A DNA stretch of 13,938 bases from Methanobacteriota archaeon (GTDB lineage Archaea > Thermoplasmatota > Poseidoniia > Poseidoniales > Poseidoniaceae). Below, piece after piece: positions 1-6,679 of this stretch (positions are counted from its first letter, which is position 1; each line of letters opens with the position of its first letter). The stretch spans positions 2,027-15,964 of the forward strand of contig PAMN02000007.1 of assembly GCA_002707335.2 (NCBI GenBank), read 5' to 3'. The position numbers and the translations under genes are program-made. The notes beneath the pieces are model-generated. The model had not been told where the DNA came from and did no database searches. It worked only from the letters and a program-made list of their open reading frames with translations.

Positions 1-26
1 GAAGCAAATTTCGTTTTTGTGAACAT
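1..26 (-). CDS. Possible 5' end of a gene leaving the window
   Basis: An ATG on the minus strand at 26-24 opens a reading frame (MFTKTKFA...) that runs off the window edge. It is preceded by AGGTGAG (plus-strand positions 30-36), a good match to the archaeal Shine-Dalgarno sequence, with only 3 bases between it and the ATG. The next gene upstream on the same strand (the 71-residue protein ending at 93) lies 66 bases away, so this could be the next gene of one transcript. Only eight codons are visible, so no product can be named. The main support is the ribosome binding site; the frame itself is too short to prove coding. Confidence 0.35.
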
Positions 27-39
27 TTTCTCACCTGTT

Positions 40-81
40 CCGTTCCTGGGGAATATTGGGTCACCGGAACGGTGGTGACCC
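40..81 (-). promoter_or_regulatory. Hairpin with pseudoknot potential upstream of a ribosome binding site
   Basis: Bases 58-65 (GGGTCACC) and 74-81 (GGTGACCC) form a perfect 8-bp stem with an 8-base loop (66-73). Seven loop bases, 66-72 (GGAACGG), are exactly complementary to 40-46 (CCGTTCC). On the minus-strand transcript this would be an H-type pseudoknot: stem 1 of 8 bp, stem 2 of 7 bp and an 11-base connecting segment, ending three bases before the putative SD at 36-30. The GGTGA of that SD repeats part of the stem's 3' arm, so the 5' arm could pair with either. There is no T-run after the hairpin on either strand, so a simple bacterial-type terminator is less likely. The pairing is seen directly; a regulatory role is inferred. 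Confidence 0.45.
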
Positions 82-92
82 CAACATCACGA

Positions 93-308
93 TTAGAAAT
101 TTTCAGCGTCGTTTGAATCAGCTTTTAGTTCGCCCATCCAATATTTGAACGCATTATCCCTGTTCAGAGGGCGTCTCATCTGACGAACATGCTCTAGGAT
201 GTACTGTCTGAACTTCAGAGCCTTGACACGATTTACACCCTTCGGTGTAAGTCCATCCCATAGGTCATTGAATTGTTTTTCTTTGTCATTGAATGGTTCT
301 TCTGACAC
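93..308 (-). CDS. Small protein of unknown function (71 aa)
   Basis: I do not recognise this family. The product is a short, charged, probably helical and soluble protein with no signal peptide, membrane segment or cysteine pairs. A basic central stretch (roughly residues 24-50, including KGVNRVKALKFRQ and HVRQMRRPLNR) precedes an acidic C-terminus. I chose the GTG at 308 because AAGGAG (plus-strand 317-322) sits 8 bases upstream of it. The in-frame GTG at 317 overlaps that SD and is less likely. It lies 42 bp downstream of the HEAT-repeat gene on the same strand and is probably cotranscribed with it. The basic centre could suggest nucleic acid or ribosome contact, but that is only a guess. 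Confidence 0.7.
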   Translation of the reverse strand: MSEEPFNDKEKQFNDLWDGLTPKGVNRVKALKFRQYILEHVRQMRRPLNRDNAFKYWMGELKADSNDAENF

Positions 309-316
309 ATTAGTCA

Positions 317-322
317 CTCCTT
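317..322 (-). promoter_or_regulatory. Ribosome binding site of the 71-aa protein
   Basis: The minus strand reads AAGGAG here, 8 bases before the GTG at 308-306. It overlaps the alternative GTG at 317-315 and so decides the start. Confidence 0.6.
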
Positions 323-350
323 GAGCGTTTTCCCGACCTACGCACCCTTC

Positions 351-1550
351 TTAACCGTGTCGAGGATTATCTGTTTTCTTATCTGGCTCAGGCAAGTCTT
401 CCAAACCTACGGTTTTTCCTTGACTTTCTGCGATTTCTCTATCGATTTGTGGCACCTTTGGTGCCGGAGCAAGGAATCTATTTTTCTGTTCTTCAGTTCC
501 TTCCATTTGCATATCGAATGCCATTTCTTCTAGTTCTTTTCTTATTCTTGGATCTTTTTCTTCTCGCAACAATGCGTTACAGTGATTTCTTAATATTTCA
601 TCACCCATTAGCCGTGGCAAAATCTTGACACATGCCAGTCGAACGCTTGCTTGCTTGTGCGAACAACCGGACAATACCAAATCTCTTGCTCGGTTATTAT
701 CAGTATCCAACATTTCTATGCATTTGATAGCGGCAACCATAACATCTGAATCTGAATCTAGAATTGCTTTTTCTGCCAAAATAGTTGCTATTCTTTGTTC
801 TCTTCTAGCAAGAGTGGTCAAGCATTTGGCTGCCTCCCTTCTAGTTATTACATCCTCATCTTCTATAGCCCAACCAATCAAATCCCACGAAGCAGCACCG
901 CCTTTTTGTAAAACTTTTCTCAAAAGCTTTGCAGCAGACCTTCTCAAAATTAGTTTCTCTTCTTGTAATAATTCATCAAGATGGTCACATGCAACCTCTG
1001 GCCAAGAGTGGCATAATTCGCCGAGTCCTCTGAAAGCAGATTCTCTACGAGCACTATTTTCGTGTCGAAGTTCGTACGCAAGAGTACTTTCTGTTGCAGA
1101 TGGAAAGGTAGGTGCTACTTTCTCTAGACATTTACTAGCGGCTCTCCTAACCTGCAAATCAGCATCATCAAGTAATACAGATAGATGATCGAATAATTCA
1201 TCAGGCTTAGTTTCAGCAACAGATGGTAGTGCAAAAAGAGCAGAAGAACGTAGATTTGGGTCATTATCCATCAATAATTCAATCAGTAATCCGTGCCCTT
1301 TGTGAGCCAATACTCCAGATAGTTTCGATAGTGCTTTTATTGCATCAATTCTTGAAAGATGGTGAACTTTATCCTTCCATGAGACTCGGTAAGACTCAAT
1401 TTCTCCACTTGCTAACGGAATGACTGCATCTGATGGCAAGGCCATCCATGGCCCTGTCTCAACTTTAGATTTCTTACGCTTTTTGTAACCAGAACCAACA
1501 TTAATTGGTTTCCCTGTTTTTGGATCACGAGCGATATAGTCCCTTGCCAT
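351..1550 (-). CDS. HEAT-repeat protein
   Basis: A 399-residue soluble protein built mainly of about eight HEAT-like helical repeats between roughly residues 75 and 360. Each shows the typical D-x-x-x-R-x-x-A-x-x-x-L pattern, for example DPNLRSSALFAL, DLQVRRAASKCL, DVITRREAAKCL and ASVRLACVKIL. The N-terminal 30 residues are basic (GYKKRKKSK) and the last 40 residues are polar and probably disordered. HEAT solenoids are protein-protein scaffolds, or lyase-like domains in the PBS-lyase group; no catalytic signature is visible, so a binding role is more likely. I chose the ATG at 1550. The TTG at 1616 would add 22 residues, lacks an SD, and would leave only 31 bp to the divergent Kelch gene. 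No clear SD precedes 1550 either. It is probably the first gene of a two-gene unit with the 71-residue protein downstream. The partner is unknown. Confidence 0.85.
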   Translation of the reverse strand: MARDYIARDPKTGKPINVGSGYKKRKKSKVETGPWMALPSDAVIPLASGEIESYRVSWKDKVHHLSRIDAIKALSKLSGVLAHKGHGLLIELLMDNDPNLRSSALFALPSVAETKPDELFDHLSVLLDDADLQVRRAASKCLEKVAPTFPSATESTLAYELRHENSARRESAFRGLGELCHSWPEVACDHLDELLQEEKLILRRSAAKLLRKVLQKGGAASWDLIGWAIEDEDVITRREAAKCLTTLARREQRIATILAEKAILDSDSDVMVAAIKCIEMLDTDNNRARDLVLSGCSHKQASVRLACVKILPRLMGDEILRNHCNALLREEKDPRIRKELEEMAFDMQMEGTEEQKNRFLAPAPKVPQIDREIAESQGKTVGLEDLPEPDKKTDNPRHG

Positions 1551-1647
1551 AGCGACGTTGCGAGAGGGTAGATGCTCATGAACCCTCGTATCTTTCGAAA
1601 TTACAATTAGTAGCAATAATCAAACCCTAAATCACACACGGATAGAT
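1551..1647. promoter_or_regulatory. Divergent promoter region, HEAT gene / Kelch gene
   Basis: This 97-bp AT-rich spacer separates the two divergent start codons. An AT-rich core at 1616-1626 (ATAATCAAACC) is centred about 27 bases before the Kelch ATG. That is the spacing of an archaeal TATA element to a transcript starting at or next to the ATG, and no SD precedes that ATG, so a leaderless Kelch mRNA is plausible. A 6-bp inverted repeat (1564-1569 / 1582-1587, 12-base loop) lies on the HEAT side. Promoter assignment is inferred from position and composition. Confidence 0.35.
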
Positions 1648-4600
1648 ATGCGAAGACTCGCAATATCTCTGATATTGGTTTCACTAATGTGTCTTCAATC
1701 TTTCACTCTACCAGTATTAAATCTCAAAAGTGATGACACAAATAATTCATATTTCAATGACCAAATATTCAATGGTACTGGGTTCAATCAAATAGCAACT
1801 TACACAACACCTGATAATGAAACTCATGTAAATAGGCCAGAAATCAGTTGGAGTATAATTAGCCCTGGTCTAATGTCTCAGAGGACTGGTGCTTGTTCCG
1901 TTGCTATTGATAGCGCTGATGAAGTTTGGTTAATCGGTGGGTTCATGGATCCAAACCCATCCCAAAGTGGAGATGAAACTGCTGTTTCACTAATCGAAGT
2001 CTATGATAATGTAAACAATACCTGGGAGCCATCTCCAATGATTCTCCCCAGCCCGCAAATGTATTGTGAGGCAGAAATCATTGGTGACAAAATTTTCGTA
2101 GTCGGTGAATGGCCAAGAGGTAGTTCTAATCCGCCACAAATTTCGTCAGGTGTAGTTCAGATTTACAATATCTCAAACAACACATGGTTCAGCGGTAGCA
2201 GTATGCTCCCATTGAATGAGAGAGGGAACGGTGGAATGGCTGAATCAGGAGGCTACCTTTACTACGCCGGAGGGGTAAGAAATCAAGCAGGTAACGACCA
2301 ATCAAATCGAACATATCGGTATGACCCAGTGAATGACAGTTGGGATAGAATGGCGGACATGCACCAGCCAAGAGCATCATTCGAATTAGTGAATTTCCAT
2401 GGCCAACTATATGCAATAGGGGGATATCAAGGAACCTCAACATGGAATAGGCAGATTCTAAATTATGTCGAAAGATATGACCCATCTACAAATATCTGGA
2501 CAAACCTATCTTCACTACCTGTTGGTCATTTTGGTTGGGGTGCCACCGTTGTTAATGATGAAATAATATTAGTGGGAGGAAATGATGGAAGTCCTAAGAA
2601 AACCGTTTATCATTACAACCCAGTGCAAGATACTTGGTCAAAAGGAAAAAACATAGTCACTGCAGGGCTTTTTGATATAGAAGTACAAGAGATAAACGGC
2701 GATGTGGTATGGGCATCAGGGGATATGTCAACATATGCTTACTCGACATGGGGACAATCATTTTCTGATGATTCTGAATATCATCAATTCTCAGGTTCTC
2801 ATTCAGGTTGGATTAATTCACCAATTATGGACTTAAGGCCGAATATACATTCAACTGCTACTCCTGTCCAAATAACATTGAATGGCACCAATTCCCCTGG
2901 AGGCACATTAGGTGTTCAATATAGAGCAGGCTCAAGCCAAACATTGGTTGGGAATTCTGAATGGATTGGATCTGATGGTACAAAGAATACAACATACCCA
3001 TTAGGAATTAATGATTTGAATCTAAATGACCCCGCAAATTATCTTCAATATCGAGTTGAAATGAAAGTAACTGATATGGAAAATTGGGATGAGCCGGACT
3101 TGGACAACGTTTCCATCTTGGCAGAGCATTCTTCATTCTCTACCATGTTACCTCAAATCGTAAACCCTCTCTCTGAAACACTTGTACTTCAAACAAATCA
3201 TGAGATTTTAGGGTCAGGACAAATGTATGTTGGATTCGCTCCTTGTAATTCCCTAGGAAGTATAATTGGAGATTGGAGTACCGTCTACTTCGATGGTATT
3301 TCCAACTACCTTGATGATAATCAAGGAATGCTATTGAACGCTTATGGCACACTTAATTCATCCGCAAACCATGGAATAAGCATTGATTGGAACCTTGATT
3401 TTGGTGAGTTAATAGGCATTACACACCTGTGTAGTAAGGTAGGTTCAAATGCCACAACAATATCTCAATATATACATTCAGATTTAATTGAAATCAATAA
3501 AGATCTAACGGTTGTAATCGATGGTATTGAAACACTTCAAAGCGGATCTCCTGTTACTGGAGGGGTACCGATAGAGTTCAATTTAATCCATTTATTTGAG
3601 TCTACAAATAAGACTCTGTCAAGTGGTGACATACAAGCTAGGCTTTCTTTTGACATTAGAATAATTGATTCTTTGAACAATCAATATACTGGTTGGCTAA
3701 ATGATACAACCCAGTGGTATGATATTACACCTGGACAAGTTAAGAAAATACAATATAATCTGTCAGAAAATGTTTCTGGAATTGTAAATATAACCGTTGA
3801 ATCAAGAAGTGACCAGTCTTTCAATATGTTCGCTAATTCAAATTCAACTTGGCTTATTCTAGATAATGAAAAACCTGTAATCATAAGCAGCGACCCTAAT
3901 TATGGAAGTTATATTGATACTAAATCGAACCGGGAGGTTTCGATATTGGTTGCTGATAATTCTGGATTCGATGTTTCAAACTTAATTGTTGAACATTGGA
4001 TTCAGTCTTTAGATGATGGTTCAGATGGCTCTTTCCCTGACGGAGTGCCTCAATTTACTGAATACCAACCGATAAATTTCACATTAGAAAATGATGGGTC
4101 TTTGTGGTGGTTTAACCTCACATTATCAGACGATTCAAATACAGATCAAGAAGAAGTTCATGTTCGTATAATTGGTAAAGACAAGGTTGACTCGCTACTA
4201 GAAAACAATACAATATGGTGGATAACAAGAGATGCTAGAAATGGAGTCATAGAATCTTTTGAAAATCTTGATGATTCAATAGTGTGGGAAGTTTCCAGAA
4301 GTAAAAAATGGCAATTAAACATTTCAGATGCAAATTCTATTTCAGATATCCAAGAAATATGGGTCGAATTCGGTTATGATTCTGATTTTGGAATCAAGTA
4401 TGATGTAGCCACACAAATATGTTCAGTTCTAGATAGTCGTATTGACTCCGATAGAAGCCAATGCTCTCATTCTATAGAATCTAACATTTTGGTATTCGAG
4501 TTCGAATTATATGCCAATTGGGATATTGATTTATCCGTTTTGAATGAAGGTGAGATTAAAGTTAGAATCAAAGACATAGATGGAGTTGCTTTAACCACAT

Positions 4601-6120
4601 ACCAAAATATGTGGACGTTTTCAGATGAATTCGACTTCCAAATCTTAACGATACAAGATATTACAGGGAACACAACTGGAGATATCACTAGTAGCAGTAT
4701 TCTTGCAACTAATGATAAAATAAGAATTACAGGCACCATACATCACAAATTTTCAGGTGAAGATTACAACGGTGATATGGCAATAAATTGGTGGGGGACA
4801 TTGCAAGGTCAATCGTGGTTGGGTGGGAACTCAATTCAGGTAATTGACGGTCTGGTAAATACGACAATTACTATGCCAATATCTGGTGGTAATCTTGACA
4901 TGAGTCTAGCATTTCTCGATCCTTGGTCAACACGGACAATCGCAAATGCAAATGTCGGTGAATTTTTCATTGATGATAGCCCACCAGTAATTTTACAATC
5001 CTCAATCGAGACATTTTCTAGGTACGATTTGGAATCGGTCACTATTGGGGTGAATATTGAAGAGAACTATGCCTGGACAGATAATCTAACATTGAGATGC
5101 AAAGTGGTTTCAACTGAATTAGAATGGCCAGAAGTCCAAATTAAACAAACTCCATCCAGTGTATTTCAAGGAAAGACACTATTCTCTTTCGACTTTGATT
5201 TCTCTTCTCAGGGGAACCCATCACTGCTTTCACCAGAAGCGCGTATTGATTGTTGGGCTTATGGTAAGGACGATTCTGGCTGGGAATTGGTAAGAGAAGA
5301 TGATGCACCAATCACAGATGTCTGGTTGTCATTCCCACTGAATGATATCGGCCCAAATCTCAAATTGAAAGATGTAAAGATAAATGGTGATGTTAAAGCA
5401 GGTACAAAACTTCGTTTAGATGTAACTATTTTTAATGACGGAGAAACATTAGACACACCTTTCAACATATCTGTATACACTGTATTGGATGGTGAAGAAA
5501 CTTTGTCAGCAATGCATACCCAATCAGAAATTTATTCGGGACAAACAATTGTAAAGAGACTTTCAGTTACTGTTCCTGATGGAGATTGGACCTTGAAAGT
5601 AATAGTAGATGATGATTCCAAAATTTGGGAATTGAATGAAGATGACAATACATTTCAGAAGGATTTCAAATCTTCAGAATCCATTGATTCTGGATTGATC
5701 ATAGGTGGATCAATATTTGGCTTATCGATAATTTTAATCTTCTTAATTATAAGAAAACGAGGAGATTCGGAAATGACTGCGGCATCAAAATCAATGCCGG
5801 AAATCGATATGAATAATGAGAAAGAACCCCGGGAAATAACCAAACCAACCAATATGAAAAGCAAGCCAAAGAGAGGCCCTCCTCCAAAAAAGAACTTTAC
5901 AGAAATTCAGCCGACAAATAATCCTAGCATCACAGAAGCTATGGCAAAATTAAGTTTAGACACTCTTCCTGGAAATAAACAACATGAAAAGGTTCCTAGT
6001 TACGAATCTCTTCCAGCCGGTGGTGACTATGAGTACAAATCAGAAGGGACTTATTACACTGGACCAGATATAGGTACTTGGAAATTAGAAGAAGATGGTT
6101 CTTTTACAAGGGTGGAGTGA
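1648..6120 (+). CDS. Membrane-anchored Kelch-repeat surface protein with cytosolic tail
   Basis: A 1490-residue exported protein. Residues 1-22 form a signal peptide (MRRLAISLILVSLMCLQSF). Residues about 75-370 hold five clear Kelch blades and a weaker sixth, with the usual hydrophobic-GG, Y-D/N-P and NTW positions (WLIGG, YAIGGY, ILVGG; RYDPVNDSW, RYDPSTNIW), giving a beta-propeller. A long beta-rich stalk follows. Linkers such as DNEKPVI and DDSPPVI look like starts of Ig-like modules. Residues about 1232-1340 resemble a CARDB-type adhesion domain. One TM helix (about 1349-1370) is followed by RKR, so the last 120 residues should be cytosolic; they contain a KPKRGPPPKK stretch and end in a compact segment with GTWKLEEDGSF. 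Many N-x-S/T sites suggest glycosylation. Its job may be adhesion, glycan binding or sensing; ligand and partner are unknown. It is translationally linked to the DUF2240 gene 4 bp downstream. Confidence 0.85.
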   Translation: MRRLAISLILVSLMCLQSFTLPVLNLKSDDTNNSYFNDQIFNGTGFNQIATYTTPDNETHVNRPEISWSIISPGLMSQRTGACSVAIDSADEVWLIGGFMDPNPSQSGDETAVSLIEVYDNVNNTWEPSPMILPSPQMYCEAEIIGDKIFVVGEWPRGSSNPPQISSGVVQIYNISNNTWFSGSSMLPLNERGNGGMAESGGYLYYAGGVRNQAGNDQSNRTYRYDPVNDSWDRMADMHQPRASFELVNFHGQLYAIGGYQGTSTWNRQILNYVERYDPSTNIWTNLSSLPVGHFGWGATVVNDEIILVGGNDGSPKKTVYHYNPVQDTWSKGKNIVTAGLFDIEVQEINGDVVWASGDMSTYAYSTWGQSFSDDSEYHQFSGSHSGWINSPIMDLRPNIHSTATPVQITLNGTNSPGGTLGVQYRAGSSQTLVGNSEWIGSDGTKNTTYPLGINDLNLNDPANYLQYRVEMKVTDMENWDEPDLDNVSILAEHSSFSTMLPQIVNPLSETLVLQTNHEILGSGQMYVGFAPCNSLGSIIGDWSTVYFDGISNYLDDNQGMLLNAYGTLNSSANHGISIDWNLDFGELIGITHLCSKVGSNATTISQYIHSDLIEINKDLTVVIDGIETLQSGSPVTGGVPIEFNLIHLFESTNKTLSSGDIQARLSFDIRIIDSLNNQYTGWLNDTTQWYDITPGQVKKIQYNLSENVSGIVNITVESRSDQSFNMFANSNSTWLILDNEKPVIISSDPNYGSYIDTKSNREVSILVADNSGFDVSNLIVEHWIQSLDDGSDGSFPDGVPQFTEYQPINFTLENDGSLWWFNLTLSDDSNTDQEEVHVRIIGKDKVDSLLENNTIWWITRDARNGVIESFENLDDSIVWEVSRSKKWQLNISDANSISDIQEIWVEFGYDSDFGIKYDVATQICSVLDSRIDSDRSQCSHSIESNILVFEFELYANWDIDLSVLNEGEIKVRIKDIDGVALTTYQNMWTFSDEFDFQILTIQDITGNTTGDITSSSILATNDKIRITGTIHHKFSGEDYNGDMAINWWGTLQGQSWLGGNSIQVIDGLVNTTITMPISGGNLDMSLAFLDPWSTRTIANANVGEFFIDDSPPVILQSSIETFSRYDLESVTIGVNIEENYAWTDNLTLRCKVVSTELEWPEVQIKQTPSSVFQGKTLFSFDFDFSSQGNPSLLSPEARIDCWAYGKDDSGWELVREDDAPITDVWLSFPLNDIGPNLKLKDVKINGDVKAGTKLRLDVTIFNDGETLDTPFNISVYTVLDGEETLSAMHTQSEIYSGQTIVKRLSVTVPDGDWTLKVIVDDDSKIWELNEDDNTFQKDFKSSESIDSGLIIGGSIFGLSIILIFLIIRKRGDSEMTAASKSMPEIDMNNEKEPREITKPTNMKSKPKRGPPPKKNFTEIQPTNNPSITEAMAKLSLDTLPGNKQHEKVPSYESLPAGGDYEYKSEGTYYTGPDIGTWKLEEDGSFTRVE
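6112..6117 (+). promoter_or_regulatory. Ribosome binding site of the DUF2240 gene
   Basis: GTGGAG lies inside the last Kelch codons, directly before that gene's TGA and 7 bases before the ATG at 6125. It supports that ATG over an in-frame upstream start at 6095 and suggests translational coupling. Confidence 0.6.
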
Positions 6121-6124
6121 TAAA

Positions 6125-6679
6125 ATGTCAGTTGAAGTTGATGATGTTAAGAGAGTATTAGCAATTTGCTTCAGAGATGGTTCTACACAAACAATTGATG
6201 ATTTAGAAAGGATACTTTCCTTTGACATGGGGTGGATGGACACAGATTCGGCACATCAAGCAATTAATTCACTAATTATTGCAGGGTGGATTGTGAACAA
6301 TGATGGAAATTTATCTCCAAATTGTGAACTGAAAGGAATCAATGCTCCTTTAGGATGGCAACCAAGGCCATCTAGATTGATTGAACCTGTCGTAAATCAA
6401 TCGCCAGGAATTCCTGTCAAGATAATCGATAAAACAACTGTCGTTGAGGACGACAATACATCGAAACCAGTCAATAAAGACCCTCGAAGTCGTCTTGAAA
6501 AGAGATTAATCAAATACATTTCAAAGCAATCTGGGATTGAACGTGATGAAGTTGAAAGAAGGGCTGAAAGAAAAGTAAAAGCATTGAATTATTGCACTAC
6601 ATGGATGGCGTTATGCTTAGTAAGTAGAGAACAGAATTTAGAAATGAATTCAATCATCGATTCTCTGTCCGCTAGTTGA
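6125..6679 (+). CDS. DUF2240 family protein
   Basis: A 184-residue cytosolic protein resembling the archaeal DUF2240 family, whose function is not established. The N-terminal 60 residues look like a helix-helix-helix-wing fold: VKRVLAICFRDG, then IDDLERILSFDMGWM, then SAHQAINSLIIAGWI and a short polar wing. A PLGWQPRPS segment (about residues 76-84) and a variable linker follow. The C-terminal helical part holds GIERDEVERRAERK and ends with MALCLVSREQNLEMNSIID, close to the family's usual ending. No signal peptide or membrane segment is seen. It starts 4 bp after the Kelch stop with an SD inside that gene, so both are probably made from one mRNA. Its last 30 bp overlap the oppositely oriented transporter gene. 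A nucleic-acid-binding role is inferred from the winged-helix look only. Confidence 0.75.
   Translation: MSVEVDDVKRVLAICFRDGSTQTIDDLERILSFDMGWMDTDSAHQAINSLIIAGWIVNNDGNLSPNCELKGINAPLGWQPRPSRLIEPVVNQSPGIPVKIIDKTTVVEDDNTSKPVNKDPRSRLEKRLIKYISKQSGIERDEVERRAERKVKALNYCTTWMALCLVSREQNLEMNSIIDSLSAS

Noticed and set aside
58..81. Reading the left-edge hairpin as an intrinsic terminator of the 71-aa gene
   Set aside because: No T-run follows the stem on the minus strand, and archaeal termination generally relies on T-runs rather than GC hairpins. The loop complementarity also suggests another role, though a 3'-end structure is not excluded.
625..1188. 187-codon plus-strand frame inside the HEAT gene
   Set aside because: It is antisense to a clear HEAT-repeat protein, its translation is low-complexity Ser/Leu/Ala-rich, and it has no family motifs. 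It is a shadow frame.
1551..1616. N-terminal extension of the HEAT protein from a TTG at 1616
   Set aside because: No SD precedes the TTG, the 22 extra residues look unlike the rest, and it would leave only 31 bp to the divergent Kelch gene. The ATG at 1550 is better.
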